Below, piece by piece: positions 6,360-13,574 of a stretch of DNA of 13,574 nt. The stretch is from Spirochaetae bacterium HGW-Spirochaetae-7 (GTDB lineage Bacteria > Spirochaetota > Spirochaetia > Treponematales > UBA12059): assembly GCA_002839245.1 (NCBI GenBank), contig PGXR01000057.1:1-13574 (forward strand), read 5' to 3'. A program made the position numbers and the translations under genes. Within the stretch, counting starts at the first letter, position 1; each line of letters opens with the position of its first letter. A model generated the notes under the pieces. It saw nothing but the letters and a program-made list of their open reading frames with translations, was not told the origin of the DNA and did not search any database.

Positions 6360-7616
6360 TTATTTGATCCTGAGCTTCTCGAGATCGGCCTGTTTCAGGT
6401 CGAGGTACTCCTGGGTCATTTCCTTGCCGGCAAGGATGTCGCCGATGACCTCCTCGTACAGCTTCTTGACCTGTCCCCAGTCCTGGAACTCGGCTACGCG
6501 GACGCGGTCGATGAGCGTGGGCCCGGTCAGGGTCGCCAGCCCCATCTTCATGATGGAGTCTGCCGGGTCATCCTTGAGCTTGGAGGTGACCTCGGCCTTG
6601 GAGGGGATCCAGGGACCAGTATTTCTCATGACGGAATAGAGGATGTCGTCACGGAGGAAGAACTCGACGAACTTGGCTGCCGCGGCCTTGTTCGACGAAC
6701 CCGCCACGATGCCGATGCCGTGCCCGCCGATGATGGTGCCGCGCTTGCCGGAACCGCCTATGGGGACCGGCGCGACGACGAACTTGTCGGGAGCCTGGCT
6801 GAAGGACGCGTTGGCGTACGCCTGGTGGAATACGGTGATCCAGGCGTCCTCGGTTACGAGGGCCGCAGTCGGGAAGTCAATCGTCGGGGACGACGGCAGG
6901 ATTCCTTCCTTCATCGACGCTATTACCTTGAACGCGCCCATCGCGGCCGGAGTGTTGAACACCGGGACGTACGGGGCGCCGTATGATAGCTGGACCGAGT
7001 TGAACTCGTAGGTGGCGAATTTTCCGGCCAGAGCGGGGAACACGTACCTTGGAGAGCCAGTTTCCTTCTTGATGAGGTTGACCCATTCGGCCATCTGGGC
7101 CCAGGTGAGCTTGTTGATGTCGTAACCCAGCTTGGCCAGGTACGGAAGGGCCTTGCGGTTGGCAATGGTCAGGTACACGTCCGCCTGCAGTGGCACGAAG
7201 TAGCGCTTGCCGCCCTGCACGAAGTTGTCGTCGAACTGGGTGATGTAGGTGCCGGCGGGTGTCTTTTCATAGGCCTGGACCGCCTGGTACTCCTTGACCG
7301 CGGTCACCGCGGCGGAATCGTGGGCGATAAGGACGTCCGTCGTCCATTTGCCCGTCTCTTTTTGCGCCTGCAACGTTTTGTACAGTTCACTGGCGTTGGC
7401 TACCACCTGCAGTTCGACGTCGATGCCGGTCTCGGCCTTGAATTTCGGCAGCACCTGTTCCTTGATGTACTGCTGCTGGACCGGGTCGTAGAACATCTGC
7501 GACACGACCTTGATCTTTTGCGGTACCTCTTCCTTTCCGCCCATGGCGGACACCGGATTGAGGAGCGCCAGGGCGACGAGCGCCAGAGCGAGCACCCTTG
7601 CACGTGACTTGGTCAT
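6360..7616 (-). CDS. Extracellular solute-binding protein, family 1 (sugar ABC transporter)
   Basis: The periplasmic receptor of the importer, 418 residues. The signal peptide is MTKSRARVLALALVALALLN then PVSA, with probable cleavage after Ala24 to leave MGGKEEVPQK. There is no lipobox Cys, so it is likely soluble, or held by the membrane only weakly. The mature part follows the family 1 pattern: KIKVVSQMFYDPVQQQYIKE, KFKAETGIDVELQ, a TTDVLIAHDSAAV segment, an extended middle, then FVVAPVPIGGSGKRGTIIGG and AAAKFVEFFL, typical of maltose- and glycerol-phosphate-type binding proteins. The chosen ATG has AAGGAGG 5 nt upstream, the strongest ribosome binding site in the cluster; upstream in-frame codons belong to the intergenic region and the oxidoreductase gene. 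The ligand cannot be read from sequence, but the cytosolic glycosidase in the same run suggests an oligosaccharide or glycoside. Confidence 0.95.
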   Translation of the reverse strand: MTKSRARVLALALVALALLNPVSAMGGKEEVPQKIKVVSQMFYDPVQQQYIKEQVLPKFKAETGIDVELQVVANASELYKTLQAQKETGKWTTDVLIAHDSAAVTAVKEYQAVQAYEKTPAGTYITQFDDNFVQGGKRYFVPLQADVYLTIANRKALPYLAKLGYDINKLTWAQMAEWVNLIKKETGSPRYVFPALAGKFATYEFNSVQLSYGAPYVPVFNTPAAMGAFKVIASMKEGILPSSPTIDFPTAALVTEDAWITVFHQAYANASFSQAPDKFVVAPVPIGGSGKRGTIIGGHGIGIVAGSSNKAAAAKFVEFFLRDDILYSVMRNTGPWIPSKAEVTSKLKDDPADSIMKMGLATLTGPTLIDRVRVAEFQDWGQVKKLYEEVIGDILAGKEMTQEYLDLKQADLEKLRIK

Positions 7617-7635
7617 TCGATCCTCCTTGAAGATT

Positions 7636-7651
7636 TCACGGTTGCCCGTGA
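7636..7651 (-). repeat. Perfect 6-bp hairpin with GCAA tetraloop before the solute-binding gene
   Basis: The minus strand reads TCACGG-GCAA-CCGTGA, a perfect stem closed by a GNRA loop, in the 43-bp gap after the oxidoreductase stop and 13 bp before the AAGGAGG ribosome binding site. With no T-run it is not a terminator. It could mark a processing or stability point that separates expression of the two genes. Confidence 0.45.
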
Positions 7652-7659
7652 TTGTCACA

Positions 7660-8952
<1,293 letters not shown>

Positions 8953-8987
8953 TGATTCATTATCAGGCCACTTTCCTGTAAAATAAA

Positions 8988-8996
8988 TGATATAAT
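8988..8996 (+). promoter_or_regulatory. Extended -10 promoter (TGaTATAAT) for the AraC-family gene
   Basis: A TGn extension and perfect TATAAT lie in the AT-rich divergent region (8953-9037), about 40 nt before the regulator ATG. No good -35 is seen, as is usual for extended -10 promoters. An imperfect inverted pair, GATTCATTATC (8954-8964) and GATATAATC (8989-8997), spans the region and could be regulator half-sites. I could not assign a convincing minus-strand promoter. Confidence 0.5.
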
Positions 8997-9037
8997 CGAA
9001 ACGGATTTTGACATTTCCGGTGGTAATGGGGGAGCCG

Positions 9038-9919
9038 ATGGCGGAAAATCTCGTTCCCATGGAGACGCTCCGCCGCATGACAGCGCCGGCCGATCTCTTC
9101 GTCGGTACCGGGACGGCAAGGCCGATATCAGTACGCAACGTGATCGCCTTCTGCAGGATGCACGCCAGGGAACTCGGAGCCAGGAAGAGTTTCCATCACC
9201 GTTTCGTTCTGTGCTGCAACGTGCATGGAAGCAGCGCTATCACGCTGATACTCGGGGAGGTGGCGCTGCGCCTTTCGCCGAGCCGGTACATCCTCTTCCC
9301 TCCCCACCAACTGCACACCTATGCCGGACTCGACGACAGGGAGATCGCGATACTGTTCGTCACGTTCGAAACCGATGACGAGGACATGCTGCTCCACCTG
9401 GGCAACAGGATCATGGAGATCACACCCGCCGTCAGGACGGCGCTTTCCGGGTTCGTCGAGGAATATACCGGGGATGGCGCGGCCCGGCATGGCAGCCTGG
9501 TCGTGCTTGCCGCCCAGGCTTTGCTCGAAACCATCATCGGCAACGACCGGGACAGCAGCGTCGAGGCCCACCTGCCTATCCCCACCCCGCTCAGGGAAGC
9601 GATGCTCCGGTTGTCGGGCCTGGAATCCCCTACCGTTATCGCAATTGCCAGGGAAGCGGGCCTTTCCGAGGCCCATCTGCGCAAGCTTTTCAAGAAGCAC
9701 ATAGGCGTATCGCTCGGGCATTATCTGACCGAGATGCGTCAGAACAAGGCTCGAAGCCTGCTTGGCGCCTCCGACGAAAGTGTTTCGCGCATAGCCGAAC
9801 GTTGCGGGTACAAATCCGTCTACGCGTTTTCCAGGTCCTTCCATACGTTCAACGATTGCACTCCGAGCCATTACCGCGAGCGCATCAAGCGAAGGGATAT
9901 CCCCGTAACGTCGTCATGA
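9038..9919 (+). CDS. AraC-family transcriptional regulator with cupin-like sensor domain
   Basis: A 293-residue activator-type DNA-binding protein. Residues about 30-130 look like the AraC N-terminal beta-barrel sensor (FHHRFVLCCNVHGSSAITL, then LSPSRYILFPPHQLHTY, the usual cupin PPHxxH-type stretch). The C-terminal domain has two helix-turn-helix units: the first at about 198-221 (VIAIAREAGLSEAHLRKLFK), the second at about 249-275 (SRIAERCGYKSVYAFSRSFH), ending in the family signature TPSHYR. The ATG at 9038 has a GGGGGAG run ending 3 nt before it. In-frame ATG 9026, GTG 9020 and TTG 9008 are alternatives, but they have poorer sites. It is divergent from the Gfo/Idh gene by 85 bp, so it most likely controls the importer-glycosidase run in response to a small ligand, probably a sugar. 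That is inference from position. Confidence 0.93.
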   Translation: MAENLVPMETLRRMTAPADLFVGTGTARPISVRNVIAFCRMHARELGARKSFHHRFVLCCNVHGSSAITLILGEVALRLSPSRYILFPPHQLHTYAGLDDREIAILFVTFETDDEDMLLHLGNRIMEITPAVRTALSGFVEEYTGDGAARHGSLVVLAAQALLETIIGNDRDSSVEAHLPIPTPLREAMLRLSGLESPTVIAIAREAGLSEAHLRKLFKKHIGVSLGHYLTEMRQNKARSLLGASDESVSRIAERCGYKSVYAFSRSFHTFNDCTPSHYRERIKRRDIPVTSS

Positions 9920-9984
9920 CGGGCGGCCGGGAGCACCGAGCACGGTATCAGTCTGAATAAGCACTAAATAATATAATTCTCTAT

Positions 9985-9993
9985 TGCTATATT
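9985..9993 (+). promoter_or_regulatory. Candidate extended -10 (TGcTATATT) for the FMN-binding protein gene
   Basis: In the AT-rich part of the 142-bp gap after the AraC gene, TGcTATATT lies about 69 nt before the ATG at 10062. A TATAAT at 9972-9977 is an alternative -10. Neither has a strong -35. Confidence 0.35.
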
Positions 9994-10018
9994 CATATTT
10001 CAGTGCGATCATGTCGGC

Positions 10019-10031
10019 GGCTCGTCGAGCC
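10019..10031 (+). repeat. Perfect 13-bp palindrome in the leader of the FMN-binding protein gene
   Basis: GGCTCG-T-CGAGCC is a perfect 6-1-6 palindrome, about 30 nt before the ATG. As RNA it could form a 5-bp GGCTC/GAGCC hairpin. It may be an operator or a weak 3' end structure for the AraC message; the tail ATTTCAATCATTTTCTT is only moderately T-rich. Confidence 0.4.
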
Positions 10032-10061
10032 ATTTCAATCATTTTCTTCCAGGAATGCATA

Positions 10062-10778
10062 ATGAAGAAACTTTCAATGCTCGTCGTGGCAGTCTTTCTT
10101 TGCGCCTCCTTCGCTTTCGCGACGGGGCAGAAAGAGTTGTCCATGGGCGTCGGCCACAGCTCGAACTTCCGGATCGGCCCGGGCAAGGACAGCACCGGAA
10201 CCCAGGTCTACTCGTTCAATTATGTCTACGCGACAGTCATATTCGATGCCAAAGGCAAGATCGTCGACCTCGAGATCGACGCGCTTGAAGTCTCGACCCC
10301 CAACTATGACGGTGCATCTATGCCCCATTTCTCCGGATGGCCAGGATCTCCCGAGCTCAATTTCACCGACCATGCCACCGAAAAGGTCGCCGGCACCGCA
10401 CCGAATACTCCCGAGGCCGTCACGGCCGAAGTCGCCGCCTGGAAGTCCAAGCGCGATCGCGGAGACGCCTACGGCATGAACCCCAAGAACGACTGGTTCC
10501 ATCAGATGGATGCCTACGAGAAGCTTTTCATCGGCATGACCGTTGACGAAGTCGAGGCATGGACTGCCAAGTACCTGTCCGACGTCAACGGCAGGATACT
10601 CAACCCCGCCGCCACCAACGAAAAGGACAAGGCCAAGCTCGCGCCTCTCTCCGACAAGGAGAAGGCCATGCTCGTCGATGCCCGCTCAGGGGCGACCATG
10701 AGCATCAACGACGCCCATGGCTCGGTCGTCGGCGTCATCCGCGACGCCTGGAACAAGAGAAAGCCGCTGGGAAAATAG
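10062..10778 (+). CDS. Exported FMN-binding protein (covalent flavin motif SGAT)
   Basis: A 238-residue exported protein. The signal peptide is MKKLSMLVVAVFLCASFAFA, with probable cleavage after FAFA to leave TGQKELSMG. Near the C-terminus DARSGATMSINDAHGSVVGV carries S209-G-A-T212, matching the FMN-binding domain motif (SGATxS/T) in which the Thr receives FMN by a phosphoester bond from ApbE/Ftp-type flavin transferases, as in RnfG, NqrC and secreted electron carriers. Unlike RnfG/NqrC there is no membrane anchor or rnf/nqr neighbour. The middle (about 45-110) has YSFNYVYATVIFDAKGKIVD, also typical of FMN-binding domains. The ATG has AGGA 7 nt upstream; the frame stays open before it, but that stretch (from about 9984) is not protein-like. 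It is a single-gene unit with its own terminator. Likely a periplasmic electron carrier or redox sensor; the partner is unknown. Confidence 0.8.
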   Translation: MKKLSMLVVAVFLCASFAFATGQKELSMGVGHSSNFRIGPGKDSTGTQVYSFNYVYATVIFDAKGKIVDLEIDALEVSTPNYDGASMPHFSGWPGSPELNFTDHATEKVAGTAPNTPEAVTAEVAAWKSKRDRGDAYGMNPKNDWFHQMDAYEKLFIGMTVDEVEAWTAKYLSDVNGRILNPAATNEKDKAKLAPLSDKEKAMLVDARSGATMSINDAHGSVVGVIRDAWNKRKPLGK

Positions 10779-10799
10779 TACTGACCTGACCTGATAGGA

Positions 10800-10828
10800 A
10801 GCCGTCCCGCATGGGGCGGCTTTTCTTT
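10800..10828 (+). terminator. Intrinsic terminator after the FMN-binding protein gene
   Basis: AGCCGTCCC-GCAT-GGGGCGGCT forms a 9-bp stem (one G-U pair) with a 4-nt loop, followed by TTTTCTTT. It lies 21 bp after the stop codon. The reverse complement lacks a T-run, so it serves the plus strand only. Confidence 0.9.
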
Positions 10829-10829
10829 G

Positions 10830-11765
10830 TCACTGAAGACCCACCAGCGACGGTCGATCAATCGTCTTTTTCACCAGCTGCGAAACGAAGACGCCGGCTA
10901 TCACGATGGCGATACCGGCTAGTTTCAGGGCCCCGAGCGTTTCTCCCAGGAGGAAGTACGAGGCGAAAGATGTCACGATCGGCGACAAGTTGATGAAAGC
11001 GTTGGCCTTTGAGGTGCCAATTTTGCTTATCCCTTCCACGTAGAACGTATAAGCCAGGGCTGAGGGGAAGATGGCCAGGAAGACAATCGCCAGTAAACCC
11101 TGCCAGCCGCCAATGCCCGAGACCGGCAATATCCTATGATCGGTAAACGAAAAGAACAGCGGCAGATAGAGCAGGAATCCGAACGCTTGCTGATACCGGA
11201 CGACGGTCAGAGGCGAATAGCGCTTGAGGAGGCGCCTGGCGGCAATGCCGTAAGCTATGGCGATGAATACCGCGAAAACGAGGAAGATCAGGCCCCGGAT
11301 CGAATAATCGCCGGAATCTGTTCCCAGCGAAAAGATCAGGACCAAGCCGCAGAATGAGACCAGGAGACCGAAGACATTCAGCACGCTCAGCCGTTCGCGA
11401 AGGAATACAAAAGCTACGAAAGGAGTAAGCAAGGGTACAGTGGAGAGGAAAATCGAGGTTATTGAAGCGGAATTGTCAAGCATACCGTAACTCTCGAGAA
11501 GGAAGGCACAGAACGGGTTGAGGAATCCGAGGAGGAACAGTCCGAGAAGGTCCTTTCCCTTGGGGACGGCTTCCCCTGTCCTGCGCATTGCCGAGACTGA
11601 CCAGAGAACGACGACGGTCAGGAACAGGCGAATCGTGACAAGCGATAGCGGTGGATACACCCTGAGCGCCACCTTGATGGCAATGAAGGACAAGCCCCAG
11701 CACAACATCGAAATTGAAAGCTTGATCCTGGTACCAAGCATGTCAGAACCGCTTATTTTCAGCAT
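10830..11765 (-). CDS. EamA/DMT-family permease
   Basis: A 311-residue inner-membrane transporter of the drug/metabolite superfamily with about ten helices in two EamA repeats, roughly residues 15-145 (CWGLSFIAIKVAL, LVTIRLFLTVVVLWSV, SITSIFLSTVPLLTPFVAFV) and 158-296 (IRGLIFLVFAVFIAIAYGIA, ALAYTFYVEGISKIGTSKA, LGETLGALKLAGIAIVIAGV). The conserved FLxExL-type signature appears in each repeat (VFLRERLS and LLGETLG). Members export amino acids, metabolites or toxic compounds; substrate prediction is not possible. The ATG at 11765 has GAGGA 7 nt upstream; ATG 11741 is an alternative. It is divergent from the NhaC antiporter gene, so the two may share regulation. Base composition looks less GC-rich than the sugar cluster. 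Confidence 0.93.
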   Translation of the reverse strand: MLKISGSDMLGTRIKLSISMLCWGLSFIAIKVALRVYPPLSLVTIRLFLTVVVLWSVSAMRRTGEAVPKGKDLLGLFLLGFLNPFCAFLLESYGMLDNSASITSIFLSTVPLLTPFVAFVFLRERLSVLNVFGLLVSFCGLVLIFSLGTDSGDYSIRGLIFLVFAVFIAIAYGIAARRLLKRYSPLTVVRYQQAFGFLLYLPLFFSFTDHRILPVSGIGGWQGLLAIVFLAIFPSALAYTFYVEGISKIGTSKANAFINLSPIVTSFASYFLLGETLGALKLAGIAIVIAGVFVSQLVKKTIDRPSLVGLQ

Positions 11766-11795
11766 GTCTCATTCCTCACTAATGTCATTAAATTC

Positions 11796-11806
11796 GTTTG
11801 ACAAAC
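11796..11806. promoter_or_regulatory. Palindrome GTTTGaCAAAC over the antiporter -35
   Basis: A perfect 5-1-5 palindrome fully overlaps the TTGACA -35 of the plus-strand promoter in the divergent region. Placement suits a repressor site, but the sequence is short and AT-rich and the regulator is unknown. Confidence 0.35.
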
Positions 11807-11826
11807 TACAATTTGCATACTAGCAT
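11798..11826 (+). promoter_or_regulatory. Sigma70-like promoter for the NhaC antiporter gene
   Basis: A perfect TTGACA (11798-11803), a 17-bp spacer and TAGCAT (11821-11826, 4 of 6 matches). The start would be near 11833, leaving a leader of about 43 nt. AGCAT-CCACAAT-ATGCT around the -10 is a further small inverted repeat. Confidence 0.6.
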
Positions 11827-11852
11827 CCACAATATGCTGCATTATGTATTTT

Positions 11853-11866
11853 TTCAAGCGCTTTAA
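11853..11866 (+). promoter_or_regulatory. LacI-family-like operator overlapping the antiporter ribosome binding site
   Basis: TTcAAGCGCTTtAA is a near-perfect palindrome with the AAnCGnTT core typical of LacI/GalR and CcpA-type operators. It sits downstream of the promoter and runs into the AAGGAGG (11865-11871) of the antiporter gene, a roadblock position. No LacI-family gene is in the window. Confidence 0.4.
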
Positions 11867-11875
11867 GGAGGCTGT

Positions 11876-13366
11876 ATGAGTGAACAAGGAAAACAGGATA
11901 CAGGAAGCGAAGTCTTCCTGTTCGGAGGGAAGTGGATGGCGCTGCTACCGGTCGTGATCTTCCTGATCGGCTGCGTCTACCTCTTCGTCATAGCGAAGGC
12001 TTTTGACATGGTGGCTCTCGGGGCGGCAGGCTTCCTCGGACTGATCATCACGTCGTTCTTTGCAAAGAACTGGGGCAAGTATTGGCAACATGTCATGGAC
12101 GGTATCGCCTATCCCATGAATGCGACACTGATCATGATCCTCTTCGTCGTCGGCATCTTCACGAAACTCGTCGCGGCCGCCGGAGTGGCGGAAGGCTTTG
12201 TCTGGCTCGGCGCCAATCTGGGGGTAACCGGCGGCGTATTTACCGGTTTCACCTTCCTGACGGCTTGCATCATAGCCACCGCGACGGGAACCTCGATAGG
12301 CACCATCTTCGGAGTCATACCCATCCTGTATCCCGCCGGCATTCTGCTCGGGGCCAACCCTGTGTTGCTGGCTGGAGCGGTACTGTCAGGCGCCATCTTC
12401 GGCGACAACCTGGCTCCTGTTTCGGATACGACGATCGTATCGGCCTCTACCCAGTGGTTCACGCGCAAACAAGGCCAGGCCGACATCGGAGGCGTCGTGG
12501 CTTCCCGCTTCAAATATTCCATCATTGCCGGCCTTGGCGCCTTGGTGCTGTACGTGGTCTTCGGAGGCAACGGCGCCGGCGCTACCATGGCCGACGGAGC
12601 CGCCCTGCTTCAGCAGTACATGAAGCCCAAGGGACTCCTCATGCTCATTCCCGTCATCGTCCTGTTGTTCATATCCATCAAGACCAAGGACATCTTCAAG
12701 GCCTTGATATGGGGAACCCTGATAGGGACGATCGTGGGTCTGGTTTCGGGCGTCTTCACGCTCGAGAGCATCATTTCCATAAAGAACGGCAACGTCGGCG
12801 GATTCGTCTACAACGGCATCAACAACATGGTCGGCACAGTGACCTTCTGTATTGCCTTGTTCGGAATCATAGGGCTGATGGACAAGGTCGGCCTCACTGA
12901 CCACATCATCTCCTCACTGGCCGAAAGCAAGCTTGCCGCCACCCCGCGCGGCGCCGAAATCGTGATGTCGCTCGGCGTCATCATCAACTCGATCCTGCTC
13001 GGTGCCGCCACCGGTCCTGCCCTGATTATGTTCGGCCCGATAGGCGACAGGATCGGCAAGACCCAGAAGATCCATCCCTACCGCAGGGCCAATCTCCTCG
13101 ACGGCTTCGGCAACACCCTGCCCATTATCCAGCCGCTGAGCGCCTTCGTCTTCATCATGACCGCTGCCATCCAGGGGCTCATGAAGGACTACAGCTTCGT
13201 AAGCGTCCCCGGACCGTTCCAGCTCATGGGCGCCACTTTCCACCCGATGTTCCTCTTCGTCGTCCTGACCTTCTCGGTCATCACCGGCTGGAGCCGCTCC
13301 TTCGAGGGTGAAGGCGGAAAGCAGGTCTTCTCAATGAAAAACGAGATACCAAAGGAGTGCCTGTAG
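11876..13366 (+). CDS. NhaC-family Na+/H+ antiporter
   Basis: A 496-residue inner-membrane antiporter that exchanges sodium and protons across the membrane. It has about twelve helices. The family signature is LSGAIFGDNLAPVSDTTIVS, the acidic FGD...SDTT segment found in NhaC proteins, and a related GAATGPALIMFGPIGDRIGK lies in the second half. Before the signature, TACIIATATGTSIGTIFGV is also typical. The length fits the family (about 450-500). The start ATG has AAGGAGG 4 nt upstream. Some NhaC relatives move other ion or acid pairs (for example malate/lactate), so the ion specificity is inferred. It is divergent from the EamA permease and followed by two hairpins, the second a strong terminator. 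No carboxylate or malate genes adjoin it. Confidence 0.94.
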   Translation: MSEQGKQDTGSEVFLFGGKWMALLPVVIFLIGCVYLFVIAKAFDMVALGAAGFLGLIITSFFAKNWGKYWQHVMDGIAYPMNATLIMILFVVGIFTKLVAAAGVAEGFVWLGANLGVTGGVFTGFTFLTACIIATATGTSIGTIFGVIPILYPAGILLGANPVLLAGAVLSGAIFGDNLAPVSDTTIVSASTQWFTRKQGQADIGGVVASRFKYSIIAGLGALVLYVVFGGNGAGATMADGAALLQQYMKPKGLLMLIPVIVLLFISIKTKDIFKALIWGTLIGTIVGLVSGVFTLESIISIKNGNVGGFVYNGINNMVGTVTFCIALFGIIGLMDKVGLTDHIISSLAESKLAATPRGAEIVMSLGVIINSILLGAATGPALIMFGPIGDRIGKTQKIHPYRRANLLDGFGNTLPIIQPLSAFVFIMTAAIQGLMKDYSFVSVPGPFQLMGATFHPMFLFVVLTFSVITGWSRSFEGEGGKQVFSMKNEIPKECL

Positions 13367-13376
13367 CACTCCACCG

Positions 13377-13405
13377 CTGATGTTCAGCCTCGCTGAAGCA
13401 ATCAG
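13377..13405 (+). repeat. Hairpin after the antiporter gene
   Basis: CTGAT-g-TTCAGC-CTC-GCTGAA-gca-ATCAG folds as a 6-bp upper and 5-bp lower stem with a small internal loop. It is not followed by a T-run, so it is not itself a terminator. It lies between the antiporter stop and the terminator hairpin, and may be part of the leader of the next gene. Confidence 0.55.
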
Positions 13406-13420
13406 GACCATGTAATATCT

Positions 13421-13454
13421 GGACGGGTTCTATCGGGAACCCGTCCGTTTTTTT
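13421..13454 (+). terminator. Strong intrinsic terminator, directly before the next gene's ribosome binding site
   Basis: GGACGGGTTC-TATCGG-GAACCCGTCC is a perfect 10-bp stem followed by G and seven Ts. The T-run ends 1 nt before the AAGGA (13456-13460) of the partial gene at 13468, so there is no room for a promoter after it. It ends antiporter transcripts and may act as an attenuator for the following gene. Confidence 0.92.
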
Positions 13455-13455
13455 C

Positions 13456-13460
13456 AAGGA
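13456..13460 (+). promoter_or_regulatory. Ribosome binding site of the partial right-edge gene
   Basis: AAGGA is 7 nt before the ATG at 13468. The ATG at 13461 is in another frame that closes after ten codons, so this site selects 13468. Confidence 0.6.
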
Positions 13461-13467
13461 ATGCCGG

Positions 13468-13574
13468 ATGGTGTCACAACGGAGAATCTCTGAATACCTG
13501 CGCCCGCGAAGCGAAGCGGAACTCATGCATCTATTGCGCCAGGCTCCCGCCGATCTCAGGATCATAGCGGGCGG
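13468..13574 (+). CDS. Probable FAD-binding subunit of a molybdenum hydroxylase (xanthine/CO dehydrogenase family), partial
   Basis: Only the first 35 codons are in the window; the gene runs off the right edge. The visible sequence MVSQRRISEYLRPRSEAELM continues HLLRQAPADLRIIAGG. This matches the start of the FAD-binding (CoxM/XdhB-like) subunit, which begins with a yxRPxSlxEAlxLL stretch and then a loop ending in AGGTDL that binds FAD. Here the AGG is visible and the TD would lie just outside. These subunits pass electrons from a molybdopterin subunit and iron-sulfur subunit to NAD or another acceptor. The start is supported by AAGGA at 7 nt. The evidence is one short motif, so a different family is possible. 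Confidence 0.6.
   Translation, partial: MVSQRRISEYLRPRSEAELMHLLRQAPADLRIIAG

Noticed and set aside
8953..9037. Minus-strand promoter for the Gfo/Idh-led operon
   Set aside because: Several AT-rich hexamers are present (such as TATATC and GATAAT), but none has a usable -35 and spacing, so no site is claimed.
9128..9871. Long minus-strand open frame opposite the AraC gene
   Set aside because: It is the antisense shadow of a well-supported regulator, a common effect of high GC. It has no family motif.
9984..10061. Upstream extension of the FMN-binding protein frame
   Set aside because: It precedes a classical MKK signal peptide and would put a second hydrophobic stretch in front of it. AGGA sits correctly before 10062.
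10800..10828. Two-way terminator shared with the EamA gene
   Set aside because: The reverse complement has no T-run after the stem, so only the plus strand is served. No clear terminator for the EamA gene was found.

Overview
The window is a gene-dense bacterial chromosome segment. It is GC-rich by eye, with AT-rich promoter islands. I lean towards a spirochaete (Spirochaetota). Two exported proteins here mature to ATGQKE- and AMGGKEE-type N-termini, which are common on spirochaete exported and solute-binding proteins, and a standalone covalent-FMN protein also fits. This is a family-level inference, not a species call. No RNA genes, insertion sequences, CRISPR arrays or phage genes were seen.

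Positions 1-8952 hold a long minus-strand run that reads as one operon. In transcription order it is: Gfo/Idh oxidoreductase; sugar-type solute-binding protein; two inner-membrane permeases sharing an ATGA; MalK/UgpC-type ATPase; cytosolic GH63/mannosylglycerate-hydrolase-like glycosidase; LsrG-like ABM monooxygenase; patatin-like lipoprotein (again an ATGA overlap); and an SDR dehydrogenase cut by the left edge. Short gaps and stop/start overlaps support co-transcription. Hairpins lie before and after the solute-binding gene and between the glycosidase and monooxygenase genes, where they could tune message levels. A divergent AraC-family regulator (9038-9919) faces this run and is the natural candidate controller. 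The likely job is uptake of an intact alpha-linked sugar or glycoside, hydrolysis in the cytoplasm, and oxidation of the products; the substrate is unknown.

Positions 9920-10828 hold a single-gene unit: an exported FMN-binding protein with an SGAT flavinylation motif, with its own extended -10 and a clean intrinsic terminator.

Positions 10830-13366 hold a divergent pair: an EamA/DMT permease (minus) and an NhaC-family Na+/H+ antiporter (plus). The region between them carries a sigma70-like promoter, a palindrome over its -35, and a LacI-family-like palindrome touching the antiporter ribosome binding site.

Positions 13367-13574 hold two hairpins, the second a strong intrinsic terminator. It is followed almost at once by the ribosome binding site and first 35 codons of a gene that looks like the FAD-binding subunit of a molybdenum hydroxylase. 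The terminator sits so close to that start that conditional termination (attenuation) is a real possibility.
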